This document shows positions 1-7,353 of a DNA stretch of 35,685 bases, one piece after another. Source of the DNA: Alphaproteobacteria bacterium (GTDB lineage Bacteria > Pseudomonadota > Alphaproteobacteria > SHVV01); assembly GCA_016869275.1 (NCBI GenBank), contig VGEO01000025.1, positions 1-35,685 of the forward strand, written 5' to 3'. The notes under the pieces are model-generated. The model saw only the letters and a list, made by a program, of their open reading frames with translations. It made no database searches and was not told the DNA's origin. The translations under genes and the position numbers were made by a program. Position 1 is the first letter of the stretch. The number at the start of each line of letters is the position of its first letter.

Positions 1-264
1 GACCAGCCCCAACCCGGCGCCGACGTCGGCGGCCGCGATGTCGTGGAGCGCGCCGAGCGCGAGTCCGCCGCCCAAGCTCGCATCGATCGCGGGGGCCCCC
101 AGCGCCGCCGCCCGCTCGCTCACGCCGGCGCCCAGGCTCTGGCGCTCGATCCGCGCCACTTCGGTGCGGGTAGCGGCGAGCCGGTCCGCGGGGAGCCCGG
201 GCGGAGGCGGGGGGATACTAAAGCTGGCCGGGGGAGCGACACCCTCGGGGTAGGTCCGCAACAT
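1..264 (-). CDS. imuA: ImuA-like SOS mutagenesis protein, N-terminal part (runs off the left edge)
   Basis: An 88-codon frame opens at ATG 264 and leaves the window at base 1. After a proline-rich start it reads EVARIERQ, then LGAPAIDASLGGGLALGALH and DIAAADVGAG, the order seen at the N-terminus of ImuA (RecA/SulA-like partner of ImuB and DnaE2 in damage-induced translesion synthesis). The ATP-binding core would lie outside the window. The start has an AGGA about 10 bases upstream. A LexA box 58 bp upstream supports both the identity and SOS control. imuB and dnaE2 should follow beyond the left edge; this is inferred from the usual gene order. A generic RecA-like ATPase is the main alternative. 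Confidence 0.72.
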   Translation of the reverse strand, partial: MLRTYPEGVAPPASFSIPPPPPGLPADRLAATRTEVARIERQSLGAGVSERAAALGAPAIDASLGGGLALGALHDIAAADVGAGLGLV

Positions 265-321
265 GGGAAATCCATCCTGACGACCGGACGGGGTTACCCT
301 CCGGTTGTTCTCTCTTTATTT

Positions 322-336
322 GTTCTTGTTTTGTTC
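322..336 (-). promoter_or_regulatory. LexA-binding site (alphaproteobacterial SOS box)
   Basis: The 15 bases GTTCTTGTTTTGTTC form a perfect GTTC-N7-GTTC direct repeat (GAAC-N7-GAAC on the minus strand), the LexA operator described for alphaproteobacteria. It lies 58 bp upstream of the imuA-like start in an AT-rich island within otherwise very GC-rich DNA, as expected for a promoter. An imperfect inverted repeat (ccggttg..ctcttta at 301-318 against taaagagaaccgg at 337-349) flanks it and could also act as a hairpin after the upstream minus-strand gene. Confidence 0.8.
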
Positions 337-370
337 TAAAGAGAACCGGCGCCCGAGTCAAGCGGCACCA

Positions 371-943
371 TCAAGCCGTCGGCCGCACCAGCCGCGGCAC
401 CGTTGCGCTCAAGACCACGGCCACCGCCGCCGCCACGACCACCGCCCAGACCACGGCGTTCCAGCTATCCGGCCGCGCCACGCCCAGGAACACCATCGCC
501 AAAAAGAGCGGCACATCGAGGAAGTGGGTGAAGGTCAGGATCTGCTGGCCACGCGCCGCCTCGAGCTCGGGCGTGAAGCGGCCGGCCGCGACGGCGTCGC
601 GCGTCAAGCGCCGGACGCGGCCGAAATAGAACCGGGTCACGGTATTGCCTTCGACGAACTCGAACACATAGAGCGCAGCCATGCCGCCGATCCACGGCTC
701 GGCGAAGGCCGCCCAGCCGTCATAATAGGAAGCGACCAGCACGACGCCGGTGATTCCGATCACGATCGCGCCCGGGACCACGAGGCCGCTATAGAAAATG
801 CGGATGCTCTTCACCAGTTCGGCGAAAATGCCGAGATCGTTCTGCCGGCGCGTGCGTACTTCGGCGACCAACACCGCGAGCAGACCGCCGCCCAAAACAA
901 TGACCGCAACGACGTGAAGGAAACGCAGTGCCTCGACCGACAT
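371..943 (-). CDS. Small integral membrane protein, DUF2269-like
   Basis: This is a 190-residue protein starting at ATG 943 (MSVEALRFLH). The frame stays open further upstream, but that extension is arginine-rich and overlaps the divergent methyltransferase, so the internal ATG was chosen. Four hydrophobic segments are visible: residues about 6-24, 46-68, near 80-92, and a long C-terminal one ending shortly before the stop. The early LHVVAVIVLGGG resembles the first helix of DUF2269 predicted membrane proteins. No catalytic motif is seen and the function is unknown. It is divergent from the methyltransferase with a 75 bp gap. The family assignment rests on pattern only. Confidence 0.6.
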   Translation of the reverse strand: MSVEALRFLHVVAVIVLGGGLLAVLVAEVRTRRQNDLGIFAELVKSIRIFYSGLVVPGAIVIGITGVVLVASYYDGWAAFAEPWIGGMAALYVFEFVEGNTVTRFYFGRVRRLTRDAVAAGRFTPELEAARGQQILTFTHFLDVPLFLAMVFLGVARPDSWNAVVWAVVVAAAVAVVLSATVPRLVRPTA

Positions 944-1018
944 GTTCGCCTCCGCCGCTCCCGGCCCCAATCGGACGAAAGAGTAGACCAACCGCTCAAG
1001 ATCGAACACGATCCTCGC

Positions 1019-1648
1019 ATGTTCCTCTACGATGCCCTGACCGCGCGCCACCTGCGCCATCCGCGCGGGCTGCTCGGCCGCCGCGTCGCGCGGCAGATGA
1101 ACGACGCCAACCTGCCGCTCTACGCGCTCGCGCTCGGGCAACTGGCGCTAGATCCGGCCGCGCACATCCTCGACATCGGCTTCGGCGGTGGGCCGGCGTT
1201 TCGGATCATGGCCGAGCGCGTACCGGAGGGGATCGTTTACGGAGTCGACGCCTCGGCCACCATGCTGACAGCGGCCGAGCGCGCGCGTGCCGACCTGATC
1301 GCCCAGCGCCGCCTCGCGATTCTCCCCGGCGATTTCGCGAGGCTTCCGTTCCAGGCCGCGCGGATCGACGCCGCGGTCACCGTCAACACGATCTACTTCT
1401 GGACCGACCCGGTCGTACCGCTTCGCGAAGCGGCCCGCGTCTTGAAGCCGGGCGGCCGCCTGGCGATCGCCTTTCGGCTGCCAGGCGGCGTCCAGCGAGC
1501 CAAGTTCGAACGGCTGGGCTTCATCTACCGGAAGACCGAGGAGGTCGCGGCGCTGATGGTCGCGGCCGGCTTCGACCGTCCCGCCGTCTCGACCGGCAAG
1601 GGCCGCACCGTCCCCTTCTTCAGCGTCGCCGCGAGCCTCCCGGCATGA
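1019..1648 (+). CDS. Class I SAM-dependent methyltransferase
   Basis: This 209-residue protein has a Rossmann-type methyltransferase fold. Motif I is HILDIGFGGG (near residue 50), followed by the acidic post-I strand VYGVDAS, then PGDFARLPF, and the motif IV-VI region VNTIYFW and REAARVLKPGGRLAIAF. ATG 1019 is the likely start, because upstream codons overlap the divergent promoter. Its stop overlaps the start of cbs (ATGA), so the two are probably translationally coupled. In Bacillus, a methyltransferase of this general kind (YrrT) is co-transcribed with the reverse transsulfuration genes mccA and mccB. By analogy it may feed S-adenosylhomocysteine into that route. The substrate is unknown. 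Confidence 0.8.
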   Translation: MFLYDALTARHLRHPRGLLGRRVARQMNDANLPLYALALGQLALDPAAHILDIGFGGGPAFRIMAERVPEGIVYGVDASATMLTAAERARADLIAQRRLAILPGDFARLPFQAARIDAAVTVNTIYFWTDPVVPLREAARVLKPGGRLAIAFRLPGGVQRAKFERLGFIYRKTEEVAALMVAAGFDRPAVSTGKGRTVPFFSVAASLPA

Positions 1649-3024
1649 CGCCCGCCGCGCCGCCCGTCCGCTCGATCCTCGGGCAGATCGGCAACACGCC
1701 GATGGCCGAGGTGATGCGGATCGACACCGGCCGCTGCCGTCTGTTCGTCAAACTCGAGAACCAGAACCCCGGCGGGTCGATCAAGGACCGGATCGGACTC
1801 GCGATGATCGAAGCCGCCGAGCGCGACGGCCGCCTGCAGCCGGGCGGCACCATCATCGAAGCGACGGCCGGCAACACCGGGCTCGGCCTCGCGCTGGTGT
1901 CAGCGCAAAAGGGCTACCGCCTGATCCTGGTCGTCCCCGACAAAATGAGCCGGGAGAAGATCCAGCACCTCGAAGCCTTGGGCGCCGAAGTGCGGATCAC
2001 GCGCTCCAACGTCGTCAGGGGCCACCCCGCCTATTATCAGGACATGACGGCGCGGCTTGAGCGCGAGATCGCCGGCGCGTTCTGGGTCAATCAGTTCGCC
2101 AATCCGAACAATCCGCGCGCGCACGAGCAAGGCACCGGCCCCGAAATCTGGGCGCAGATGGACGGCGCGCTCGATGCGGTGGTGGTCGGCGTCGGTTCGG
2201 GCGGCACCCTCACCGGCCTCGGCCGTTACTTCAAGCGGGTGGCGCCGGACGTTCGCACGGTGCTGGCCGATCCCAAGGGCTCGGTGCTGGCCGATTTGGT
2301 CAAGAGCGGCCGCATGGGAACGGCCGGCGCGTGGCTGGTCGAAGGCATCGGCGAGGACTTCGTGCCCGACAACTGCGATCTTGCACTCGTCGCCGAGGCC
2401 TACACAATCGACGACGCCGAAGCGTTCGCGACCGCGCGCGAGCTCCTGCTGCGCGAAGGCATCTTCGGCGGCTCTTCGACCGGAACCCTGGTCGCCGCCG
2501 CGCTCCGCTATTGCCGGGCGCAAGCCTCGCCCAAGCGCGTGGTGACGCTGGCGCCGGATTCGGGCAACAAGTACATCTCCAAGATGTACAACGATTATTG
2601 GATGATCGATCAGGGCTTCCTCGCACGGGAAACGCACGGCGATCTCCGCGATCTGATCGGCCGGCCGGCGGCGGAAGGCGCCGTCGTTTCGGTCGAGCCA
2701 GGCGACAGCCTGCTGTTTGCACATGCGCGCATGCAGCTCTACGACCTGGGTCAGCTGCCGGTGCTCGAAAAGGACCGGCTGGTCGGGATCATCGATGAAT
2801 CGGACTTATTGCTCGCAATCTACCGGCACGAGGACAACTTCAAGGCGCCGGTGCGCGACTTCATGACGCAGCGCCTCGAGGTGGTCGGGCCCGGCGATCC
2901 GCTCGACACCGTGATCTCGATCCTCCGCGCCGACCGCGTCGCCATCGTCGTCGACCGCGACGCGTTCTTGGGCCTCGTCACCAAGACCGACCTCCTCGCT
3001 TACCTCCGCCGCAAGGTGCGCTGA
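1645..3024 (+). CDS. cbs: Cystathionine beta-synthase with C-terminal CBS pair
   Basis: This is a 459-residue fold-type II PLP enzyme. It should condense serine (or O-acetylserine) with homocysteine to give cystathionine. The N-terminal catalytic half carries GNTPM, the PLP lysine in PGGSIKDR (Lys47), the substrate loop EATAGNTG, the phosphate-binding GSGGTLTG and the late GGSSTG. The last 130 residues or so form a Bateman module of two CBS repeats, including GQLPVLE..GIIDESDLL and IVVDRDAFLGLVTKTDLL. The length fits bacterial CBS-domain versions. The start overlaps the methyltransferase stop, and the stop overlaps the next start. Cysteine synthase activity cannot be ruled out, but the CBS pair and the neighbour favour cystathionine synthesis. 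Confidence 0.92.
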   Translation: MTPAAPPVRSILGQIGNTPMAEVMRIDTGRCRLFVKLENQNPGGSIKDRIGLAMIEAAERDGRLQPGGTIIEATAGNTGLGLALVSAQKGYRLILVVPDKMSREKIQHLEALGAEVRITRSNVVRGHPAYYQDMTARLEREIAGAFWVNQFANPNNPRAHEQGTGPEIWAQMDGALDAVVVGVGSGGTLTGLGRYFKRVAPDVRTVLADPKGSVLADLVKSGRMGTAGAWLVEGIGEDFVPDNCDLALVAEAYTIDDAEAFATARELLLREGIFGGSSTGTLVAAALRYCRAQASPKRVVTLAPDSGNKYISKMYNDYWMIDQGFLARETHGDLRDLIGRPAAEGAVVSVEPGDSLLFAHARMQLYDLGQLPVLEKDRLVGIIDESDLLLAIYRHEDNFKAPVRDFMTQRLEVVGPGDPLDTVISILRADRVAIVVDRDAFLGLVTKTDLLAYLRRKVR

Positions 3025-4187
3025 TGGCCGACACCAAGAACCGGCCCGGGTTCGCGACCCGCGTCATTCACGCCGGCCAGTCGCCCGATCCCACCACCGG
3101 CGCGATCATGACGCCGATCTACGCGACCTCGACCTACGTCCAGGAGAGCCCCGGCGTCCACAAGGGCTACGAGTATGCGCGCAGCCAGAACCCGACCCGC
3201 GCCGCGTTCGAAGCGTGCGTCGCCGATCTCGAAAACGGCGCCGCCGGGTTCGCGTTCGCCTCCGGTCTTGCCGCCGAGGCGACCGTGCTCGATCTGCTGC
3301 CGGCCGGATCGCACATCGTTGCCATGGACGACCTCTATGGCGGGACGCGGCGCTTGTTCGAGCACGTCCGTGCCCGGAGCGCTCATCTCCGCGTCTCGTT
3401 CGTCGACCTGACCGATGCCGCCGCACTCGAAAGCGCGATCACCGACGCGACCAAGCTAGTGTGGGTCGAGACCCCGACCAACCCCCTGCTCCTCTTGGTC
3501 GATCTTTCGGCGATCGCCGCGGTCGCCCGCGGGCGCGGTCTGATCAGCGTCTGCGACAACACCTTCGCATCGCCCTACGTGCAGCGTCCGCTTGACCACG
3601 GCTTCGACATCGTCGTCCACTCGACCACCAAGTACCTGAACGGCCATTCCGACATGATCGGCGGCGTCGCGATCGTCCGCGAACAGAGCGAGATCGCCGA
3701 GCGGCTCAAGTTCCTGCAGAACGCAGTCGGCGCCATCGCCGGACCGTTCGACAGTTTCCTGGCGCTGCGCGGGCTCAAGACGCTGGCGCTCCGAATGGAG
3801 CGCCACTGCGCGAACGCGAAAACGATCGCCGCGTTTCTCGCGCAGCATCCCAAGGTAGCGACGGTCTACTACCCCGGCCTCCCCTCGCACCCGCAGCACG
3901 CGCTGGCGCAGCGCCAGATGCACGGTTTCGGCGGCATGGTGACGGCGGTGCTCACGGGCGGCCTCGCCGCGGCACGCCGCTTCCTCGAACGTTGCGAGAT
4001 TTTTGCGCTCGCCGAAAGCCTGGGCGGAGTCGAGAGTTTGATCGAACATCCGGCGATCATGACCCATGCCTCGGTACCGCCCACCGTGCGCGCGACGCTC
4101 GGGATCGGCGACGGCTTGGTACGCCTATCGGTCGGGGTCGAGGACGTCGATGACCTGATCGCCGATCTCCGCCGCGCGCTCGCTTGA
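3024..4187 (+). CDS. Cystathionine gamma-lyase / gamma-synthase family PLP enzyme
   Basis: This 387-residue protein belongs to the Cys/Met metabolism PLP family. Visible landmarks are YEYARSQNPTR, the cofactor-binding FASGLAAE, YGGTRRLFE, ETPTNPLL, VCDNTFASP and the Schiff-base lysine in HSTTKYLNGHSD (Lys203), followed by the C-terminal SLGGVESLIEHPA. The start overlaps the cbs stop by one base (TGATG). Next to cbs, the most economical role is cystathionine gamma-lyase, releasing cysteine, 2-oxobutyrate and ammonia. Gamma-synthase (MetB) and O-acetylhomocysteine-type activities share the fold and cannot be excluded by sequence, so no symbol is given. Confidence 0.88.
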   Translation: MADTKNRPGFATRVIHAGQSPDPTTGAIMTPIYATSTYVQESPGVHKGYEYARSQNPTRAAFEACVADLENGAAGFAFASGLAAEATVLDLLPAGSHIVAMDDLYGGTRRLFEHVRARSAHLRVSFVDLTDAAALESAITDATKLVWVETPTNPLLLLVDLSAIAAVARGRGLISVCDNTFASPYVQRPLDHGFDIVVHSTTKYLNGHSDMIGGVAIVREQSEIAERLKFLQNAVGAIAGPFDSFLALRGLKTLALRMERHCANAKTIAAFLAQHPKVATVYYPGLPSHPQHALAQRQMHGFGGMVTAVLTGGLAAARRFLERCEIFALAESLGGVESLIEHPAIMTHASVPPTVRATLGIGDGLVRLSVGVEDVDDLIADLRRALA

Positions 4188-4206
4188 ATCGGGTCCCCGC
4201 CCCGGC

Positions 4207-4971
4207 ATGACCACTTCGATCGCCGCGAGCGACCTCACCGACGCCTTGGTCGCGGTTGCCCGCGATGCCGGGCGCGTGATCATGGCGGTCTACGGCGCGC
4301 CGGCGGTGCGCGAGAAGCCCGACCGCACCCCGGTCACCGACGCCGACGAGGCCGCCGAAGCGGTGATCGTCGCCGCGCTCGCGCGGTTGACGCCGGCGAT
4401 CCCGATCGTCGCCGAAGAGCGAATGGCGCGCGGCATCCGCCCCGCGATCGACGCCGGCCCATTCTGGCTGGTCGATCCGCTCGACGGCACCCGCGAATTC
4501 CTGAACCGCAACGGCGAGTTCACCGTCAACATCGCGCTGATCGAACGCGGGCGTCCGGTCGCCGGAATCGTCTATGTCCCGGCCAAGGGCAGCCTCTATG
4601 GCGGCGACGAACGCGGCGCCTTTCGCGAGGATGACGGCGCCCTGCGCCGCTCGATCCGGGTCCGGATACCGCCGGCCGCGGGCGTCACCGTGATGGCGAG
4701 CCGCTCGCACAACAATCCCGAGACCCAGGCGTTCGTGCAGACGCTCCGCGTCGCCGCCTACGCCGAAGCCGGCAGCTCGCTCAAGTTCTGCGTGATCGCC
4801 GAGGGTGCGGCCGACGTCTACCCCCGCCTCGGCCGCACCATGGAATGGGACACGGCCGCCGGCCATGCGGTGCTGGCGGCGGCCGGCGGAAGCGTTGCCA
4901 CGGTCGCAGGCGCGCCGCTCACCTACGGCAAGCCGGATTTCGTCAATCCGAGCTTCGTCGCCCGCGGGTAG
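4207..4971 (+). CDS. cysQ: 3'(2'),5'-bisphosphate nucleotidase CysQ
   Basis: This 254-residue member of the inositol monophosphatase superfamily carries the metal-site motif WLVDPLDGTREF, typical of CysQ, the acidic pair in IVAEER, the substrate loop PVTDADEAAE, MASRSHNN and the final WDTAAGHAVL..AGG signature. It removes a phosphate from PAP, the by-product of PAPS-dependent sulfate assimilation or sulfation, in the cytoplasm. It follows the cystathionine enzyme after 19 bp and is probably co-transcribed, joining PAP clearance to cysteine metabolism. The stop lies 5 bp from the converging stop of the next gene. An inositol or sugar phosphatase is less likely given the REF ending of the motif. 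Confidence 0.87.
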   Translation: MTTSIAASDLTDALVAVARDAGRVIMAVYGAPAVREKPDRTPVTDADEAAEAVIVAALARLTPAIPIVAEERMARGIRPAIDAGPFWLVDPLDGTREFLNRNGEFTVNIALIERGRPVAGIVYVPAKGSLYGGDERGAFREDDGALRRSIRVRIPPAAGVTVMASRSHNNPETQAFVQTLRVAAYAEAGSSLKFCVIAEGAADVYPRLGRTMEWDTAAGHAVLAAAGGSVATVAGAPLTYGKPDFVNPSFVARG

Positions 4972-4976
4972 GCCGG

Positions 4977-5363
4977 TTAAGCCTCTTCGTCGTCGTCTTC
5001 AGCCGCCGCAGCGCCGGGAAGTCCGCGCACGTACTTGAATACGACCTCGATCATGCCGAACGGCGAACTCCCGACGATCGGCTTGCCCTCGAAGTCGGGC
5101 GGCACGATCGAGGTGAGGTCGACGCCCCACGCGACCGGTGGCGCGCCGTCGCCGCGCTTGGCTTTCGGCCCGCCGCCCGGCGGATAGGTCACGCTGATCG
5201 CGATCACGGTGTGACCGGTCTCCGCGTCGGTCTTGTAGTCGCCTTCATAGGTCGCGTCGTTCGACGAGGCGCCGACGACGACACCGTTCATGAAGACGAG
5301 GATGGCGAAGCCGTCGCCGGTGCCTTCGCCTTTGAACCGCGCGCTGTAAAAACCTTCCCTCAT
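4977..5363 (-). CDS. Small conserved protein, GrlR-like beta-barrel fold possible
   Basis: The 128-residue product starts MREGFYSARFKG and continues GDGFAILVFMNGVVVGASSNDATYEGDY, then a long linker rich in proline and glycine, and ends in an acidic tail (EDDDEEA). The start, with a G-Y-F pattern followed by a hydrophobic strand, -NG- and Y-x-G-x-Y, recalls the GrlR/T3SS-regulator-like family found widely outside type III secretion. No catalytic residues stand out. It lies 48 bp after acuI on the same strand and may be the last gene of that unit. The function is unknown and the family call is tentative. Confidence 0.6.
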   Translation of the reverse strand: MREGFYSARFKGEGTGDGFAILVFMNGVVVGASSNDATYEGDYKTDAETGHTVIAISVTYPPGGGPKAKRGDGAPPVAWGVDLTSIVPPDFEGKPIVGSSPFGMIEVVFKYVRGLPGAAAAEDDDEEA

Positions 5364-5411
5364 GCCGCCGCTCAGTATAGCTGGCCAGCGCGGAGCAAGC
5401 GCCGCGAACCG

Positions 5412-6407
5412 TTAGCCCTTGATCGCGACCACGGTGCGACCGCGCACCTGGCCCTTGAGAATCTCTTCGGCCAGGCGCGGCACTTGGTCGAACGCGACGG
5501 TCTGGGTCATGGCGTCGAGCAGCGTGGGATCGAGGTCGCGCGCCAGCCGGCGCCACGCGTCACGGCGCTGCTGGGCGGTGAGGATCACCGAATTGATGCC
5601 GAGCAGGCTGACGCCGCGCAGAATGAACGGCATCACCGTCGTCGGCAGTGCGAAGTTCTCGGCCAGCCCGCATGCGGCGACCGCGCCGTTGGCGCGGGTC
5701 TGGCGCAGCACGCTCGCCAATGTCTCGCCGCCGAGCGAATCGATGCCGCCGGCCCAGCGCTCGGAATCGAGCGGACGGCCCGATGGTTTGTTGAGTTCCT
5801 CGCGGGCGACGATCGTGGTCGCGCCCAAGCCTTTCAGATAGTCGTGGGTTGCGGCACGTCCGGTCGAGGCTGCGACTTTGTAGCCGAGCTTGGACAAGAG
5901 CGCGACGGCGACACTCCCGACCCCGCCGGCGGCGCCGGTGACGATCACCTCGTGCGGCCCGGGCTCGAGCCCGACGCGCTCGAGCGCCATCACCGCAAGC
6001 ATCGCGGTGAAACCGGCGGTTCCGATCGCCATCGCCTGGCTCGCCGAGAACGGTGCCGGAATCTTGACTGCCCAGTCGGCAGGAACGCGCGCCTTCTCGG
6101 CGTATCCGCCCCAGTGCGTTTCGGACAAGCCGCCGCCGCAAACGACGACCGGATCGCCGCTCCTGAAATCGGCCGACGTCGAATGGGTCACGACACCGGC
6201 CAGGTCGATTCCGCCCACCATCGGGTACTTCCGCGCGATCTTGCCCTTGCCGCTGACGGCAAGTCCGTCCTTATAGTTTACGGTCGAGTGGCTGACGTCG
6301 ACGGAGAGTTCGCCCGCCGGCAACTGGTCGGTGTCGAGTTTCTGGAATCCGGATTTTGTCTTGCCGTCGAACTGGTCGATGACCAGCGCTTTAAACGACT
6401 GCCCCAT
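5412..6407 (-). CDS. acuI: NADPH-dependent acrylyl-CoA reductase, MDR superfamily (AcuI/YhdH)
   Basis: This 331-residue zinc-free medium-chain reductase of the YhdH/AcuI group has the N-terminal GroES-like half with STVNYKDGLAVSGKGKI, YPMVGGIDLAG and HWGGYAEKARVP, then the nucleotide-binding VTGAAGGVGSVAVALL and the ASTGRAATHDYLKGLGA loop. AcuI reduces acryloyl-CoA to propionyl-CoA and also removes toxic acryloyl-CoA. ATG 6407 was chosen because MGQSFKALVI matches the usual start and AGGGGA lies just upstream. It is 41 bp downstream of the PPC gene on the same strand, which puts it in a probable acyl-CoA operon. A general quinone or enone reductase role is the alternative. Confidence 0.86.
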   Translation of the reverse strand: MGQSFKALVIDQFDGKTKSGFQKLDTDQLPAGELSVDVSHSTVNYKDGLAVSGKGKIARKYPMVGGIDLAGVVTHSTSADFRSGDPVVVCGGGLSETHWGGYAEKARVPADWAVKIPAPFSASQAMAIGTAGFTAMLAVMALERVGLEPGPHEVIVTGAAGGVGSVAVALLSKLGYKVAASTGRAATHDYLKGLGATTIVAREELNKPSGRPLDSERWAGGIDSLGGETLASVLRQTRANGAVAACGLAENFALPTTVMPFILRGVSLLGINSVILTAQQRRDAWRRLARDLDPTLLDAMTQTVAFDQVPRLAEEILKGQVRGRTVVAIKG

Positions 6408-6448
6408 GGCTTTCCCCTGTGCCGAAAACGTCGCGGTGGCGCGTTGTA

Positions 6449-6841
6449 TCAGGTCGCCTGACGATCGGGTAGCCACTCTTGAAGGACGAGTTCGAGCGTA
6501 ACGAACACCGGATTTTCACCGCGCGCGAACGCGCCGCCATACGGCCGGCCTTCGCCATCGGAGACCAGTCCGTACAACTGCGCGCGCGGCTGGCCGCTTT
6601 CGTCCGGCGCGACCCGGCCGGCGGTGAGCGCGATTTCGAGTCCCGGCCCGGCGATCGTGCGCCGGCCGTTCGGCGTGACGAGAACGGCGTCGATCAGACT
6701 GCCGACGGCGGCGCGAACCTCGGCGTGGCGCACCCCATGGTCGGCGCAAAGCGCCTCGATCCCGAGCGTGAGGTCGAGATTGGGTCGGACCCGCACCGTC
6801 AACAGGCGCCCGAACCGACCGGCCGTGACGCCCGCAGTCAT
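6449..6841 (-). CDS. PPC/DUF296-domain protein, lacking the HxH pair
   Basis: This 130-residue protein is essentially one PPC (DUF296, plants-and-prokaryotes conserved) domain: FGRLLTVRVRPNLDLTLGIE, ALCADHGVRHAEVRAAVG, TIAGPGLEIALTAG and YGLVSDGEGRPYGGAF. In bacterial PPC trimers the strand before the last loop normally carries H-x-H with a later GGH. Here that stretch reads RAQLYGL, with YGGAF instead of GGHL, so the metal-site histidines are missing. Its ATG overlaps the stop of the upstream PPC gene by 4 bases, implying coupled translation and perhaps a mixed complex. Bacterial PPC domains have no settled biochemical role. Confidence 0.7.
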   Translation of the reverse strand: MTAGVTAGRFGRLLTVRVRPNLDLTLGIEALCADHGVRHAEVRAAVGSLIDAVLVTPNGRRTIAGPGLEIALTAGRVAPDESGQPRAQLYGLVSDGEGRPYGGAFARGENPVFVTLELVLQEWLPDRQAT

Positions 6842-7353
6842 GCTGCAGCCACCGGCTGCAGGAGCGGGAAATTGGTCTCCGGATCGAACGCGACGGCGAA
6901 CTGCGCGCTGCCGGTCGCGGTCACGAATGCGCACGCGCCACCGGTGCCGACCGGGCAGCAGCCCGGCAGCAGGTGGCCGCTTCGCGCGGTGCCATCGGCG
7001 GCGACAAACGCGGCGTGGCAGTGGAGCCGCAAACGGTCGGCGCTCTCGCGCCCGAGAATCGCGCTGCCGCCGATCAGCACGATCGGCCCATCGAGGTAGG
7101 TCGGCGCCGAGTGCGTCGCGATCCGATATCCGGTCGGATCGGGAACGCCGGTCACGAAGCCGATCCGATCCAAGTTTCCGCCGGCGAAGCGGACGCCGGC
7201 CGTATCGACCCCCAGCCGCTCCAACGCCTCGGCCAAGGTCGCGAGCAAGTCCGCGCCCGCGCCGAGATCGATCGCGAACTCCGTGCTGGTATCGGAACGG
7301 GCGGTCAACAGACGGGGCTCGAGCGGCGGTCCGGGATGGCGGATCGCTCTCAT
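6838..7353 (-). CDS. PPC/DUF296-domain protein with intact HxH motif
   Basis: The 171-residue protein starts MRAIRHPGPP at ATG 7353, which overlaps the acyl-CoA synthetase stop by 4 bases. The first 25 or so residues form a lead-in. The PPC domain follows: DLLATLAEALERLGVDTAG, the glycine-rich FAGGNLDRI, IVLIGGSAILG and LRLHCHAAFVAADGT, ending SGHLLPGC. The H-C-H and GHL residues match the conserved metal-binding positions of bacterial PPC proteins. It sits between the synthetase and a second PPC protein that lacks these histidines. It may bind a small ligand or metal within the acyl-CoA pathway. No enzymatic function is established for the family. Confidence 0.7.
   Translation of the reverse strand: MRAIRHPGPPLEPRLLTARSDTSTEFAIDLGAGADLLATLAEALERLGVDTAGVRFAGGNLDRIGFVTGVPDPTGYRIATHSAPTYLDGPIVLIGGSAILGRESADRLRLHCHAAFVAADGTARSGHLLPGCCPVGTGGACAFVTATGSAQFAVAFDPETNFPLLQPVAAA

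Noticed and set aside
4845-6461. Long plus-strand open frame (about 538 codons) opposite acuI
   Set aside because: Composition is arginine/alanine/aspartate-rich with no motif, and it lies antisense to well-supported genes. It is a by-product of high GC.
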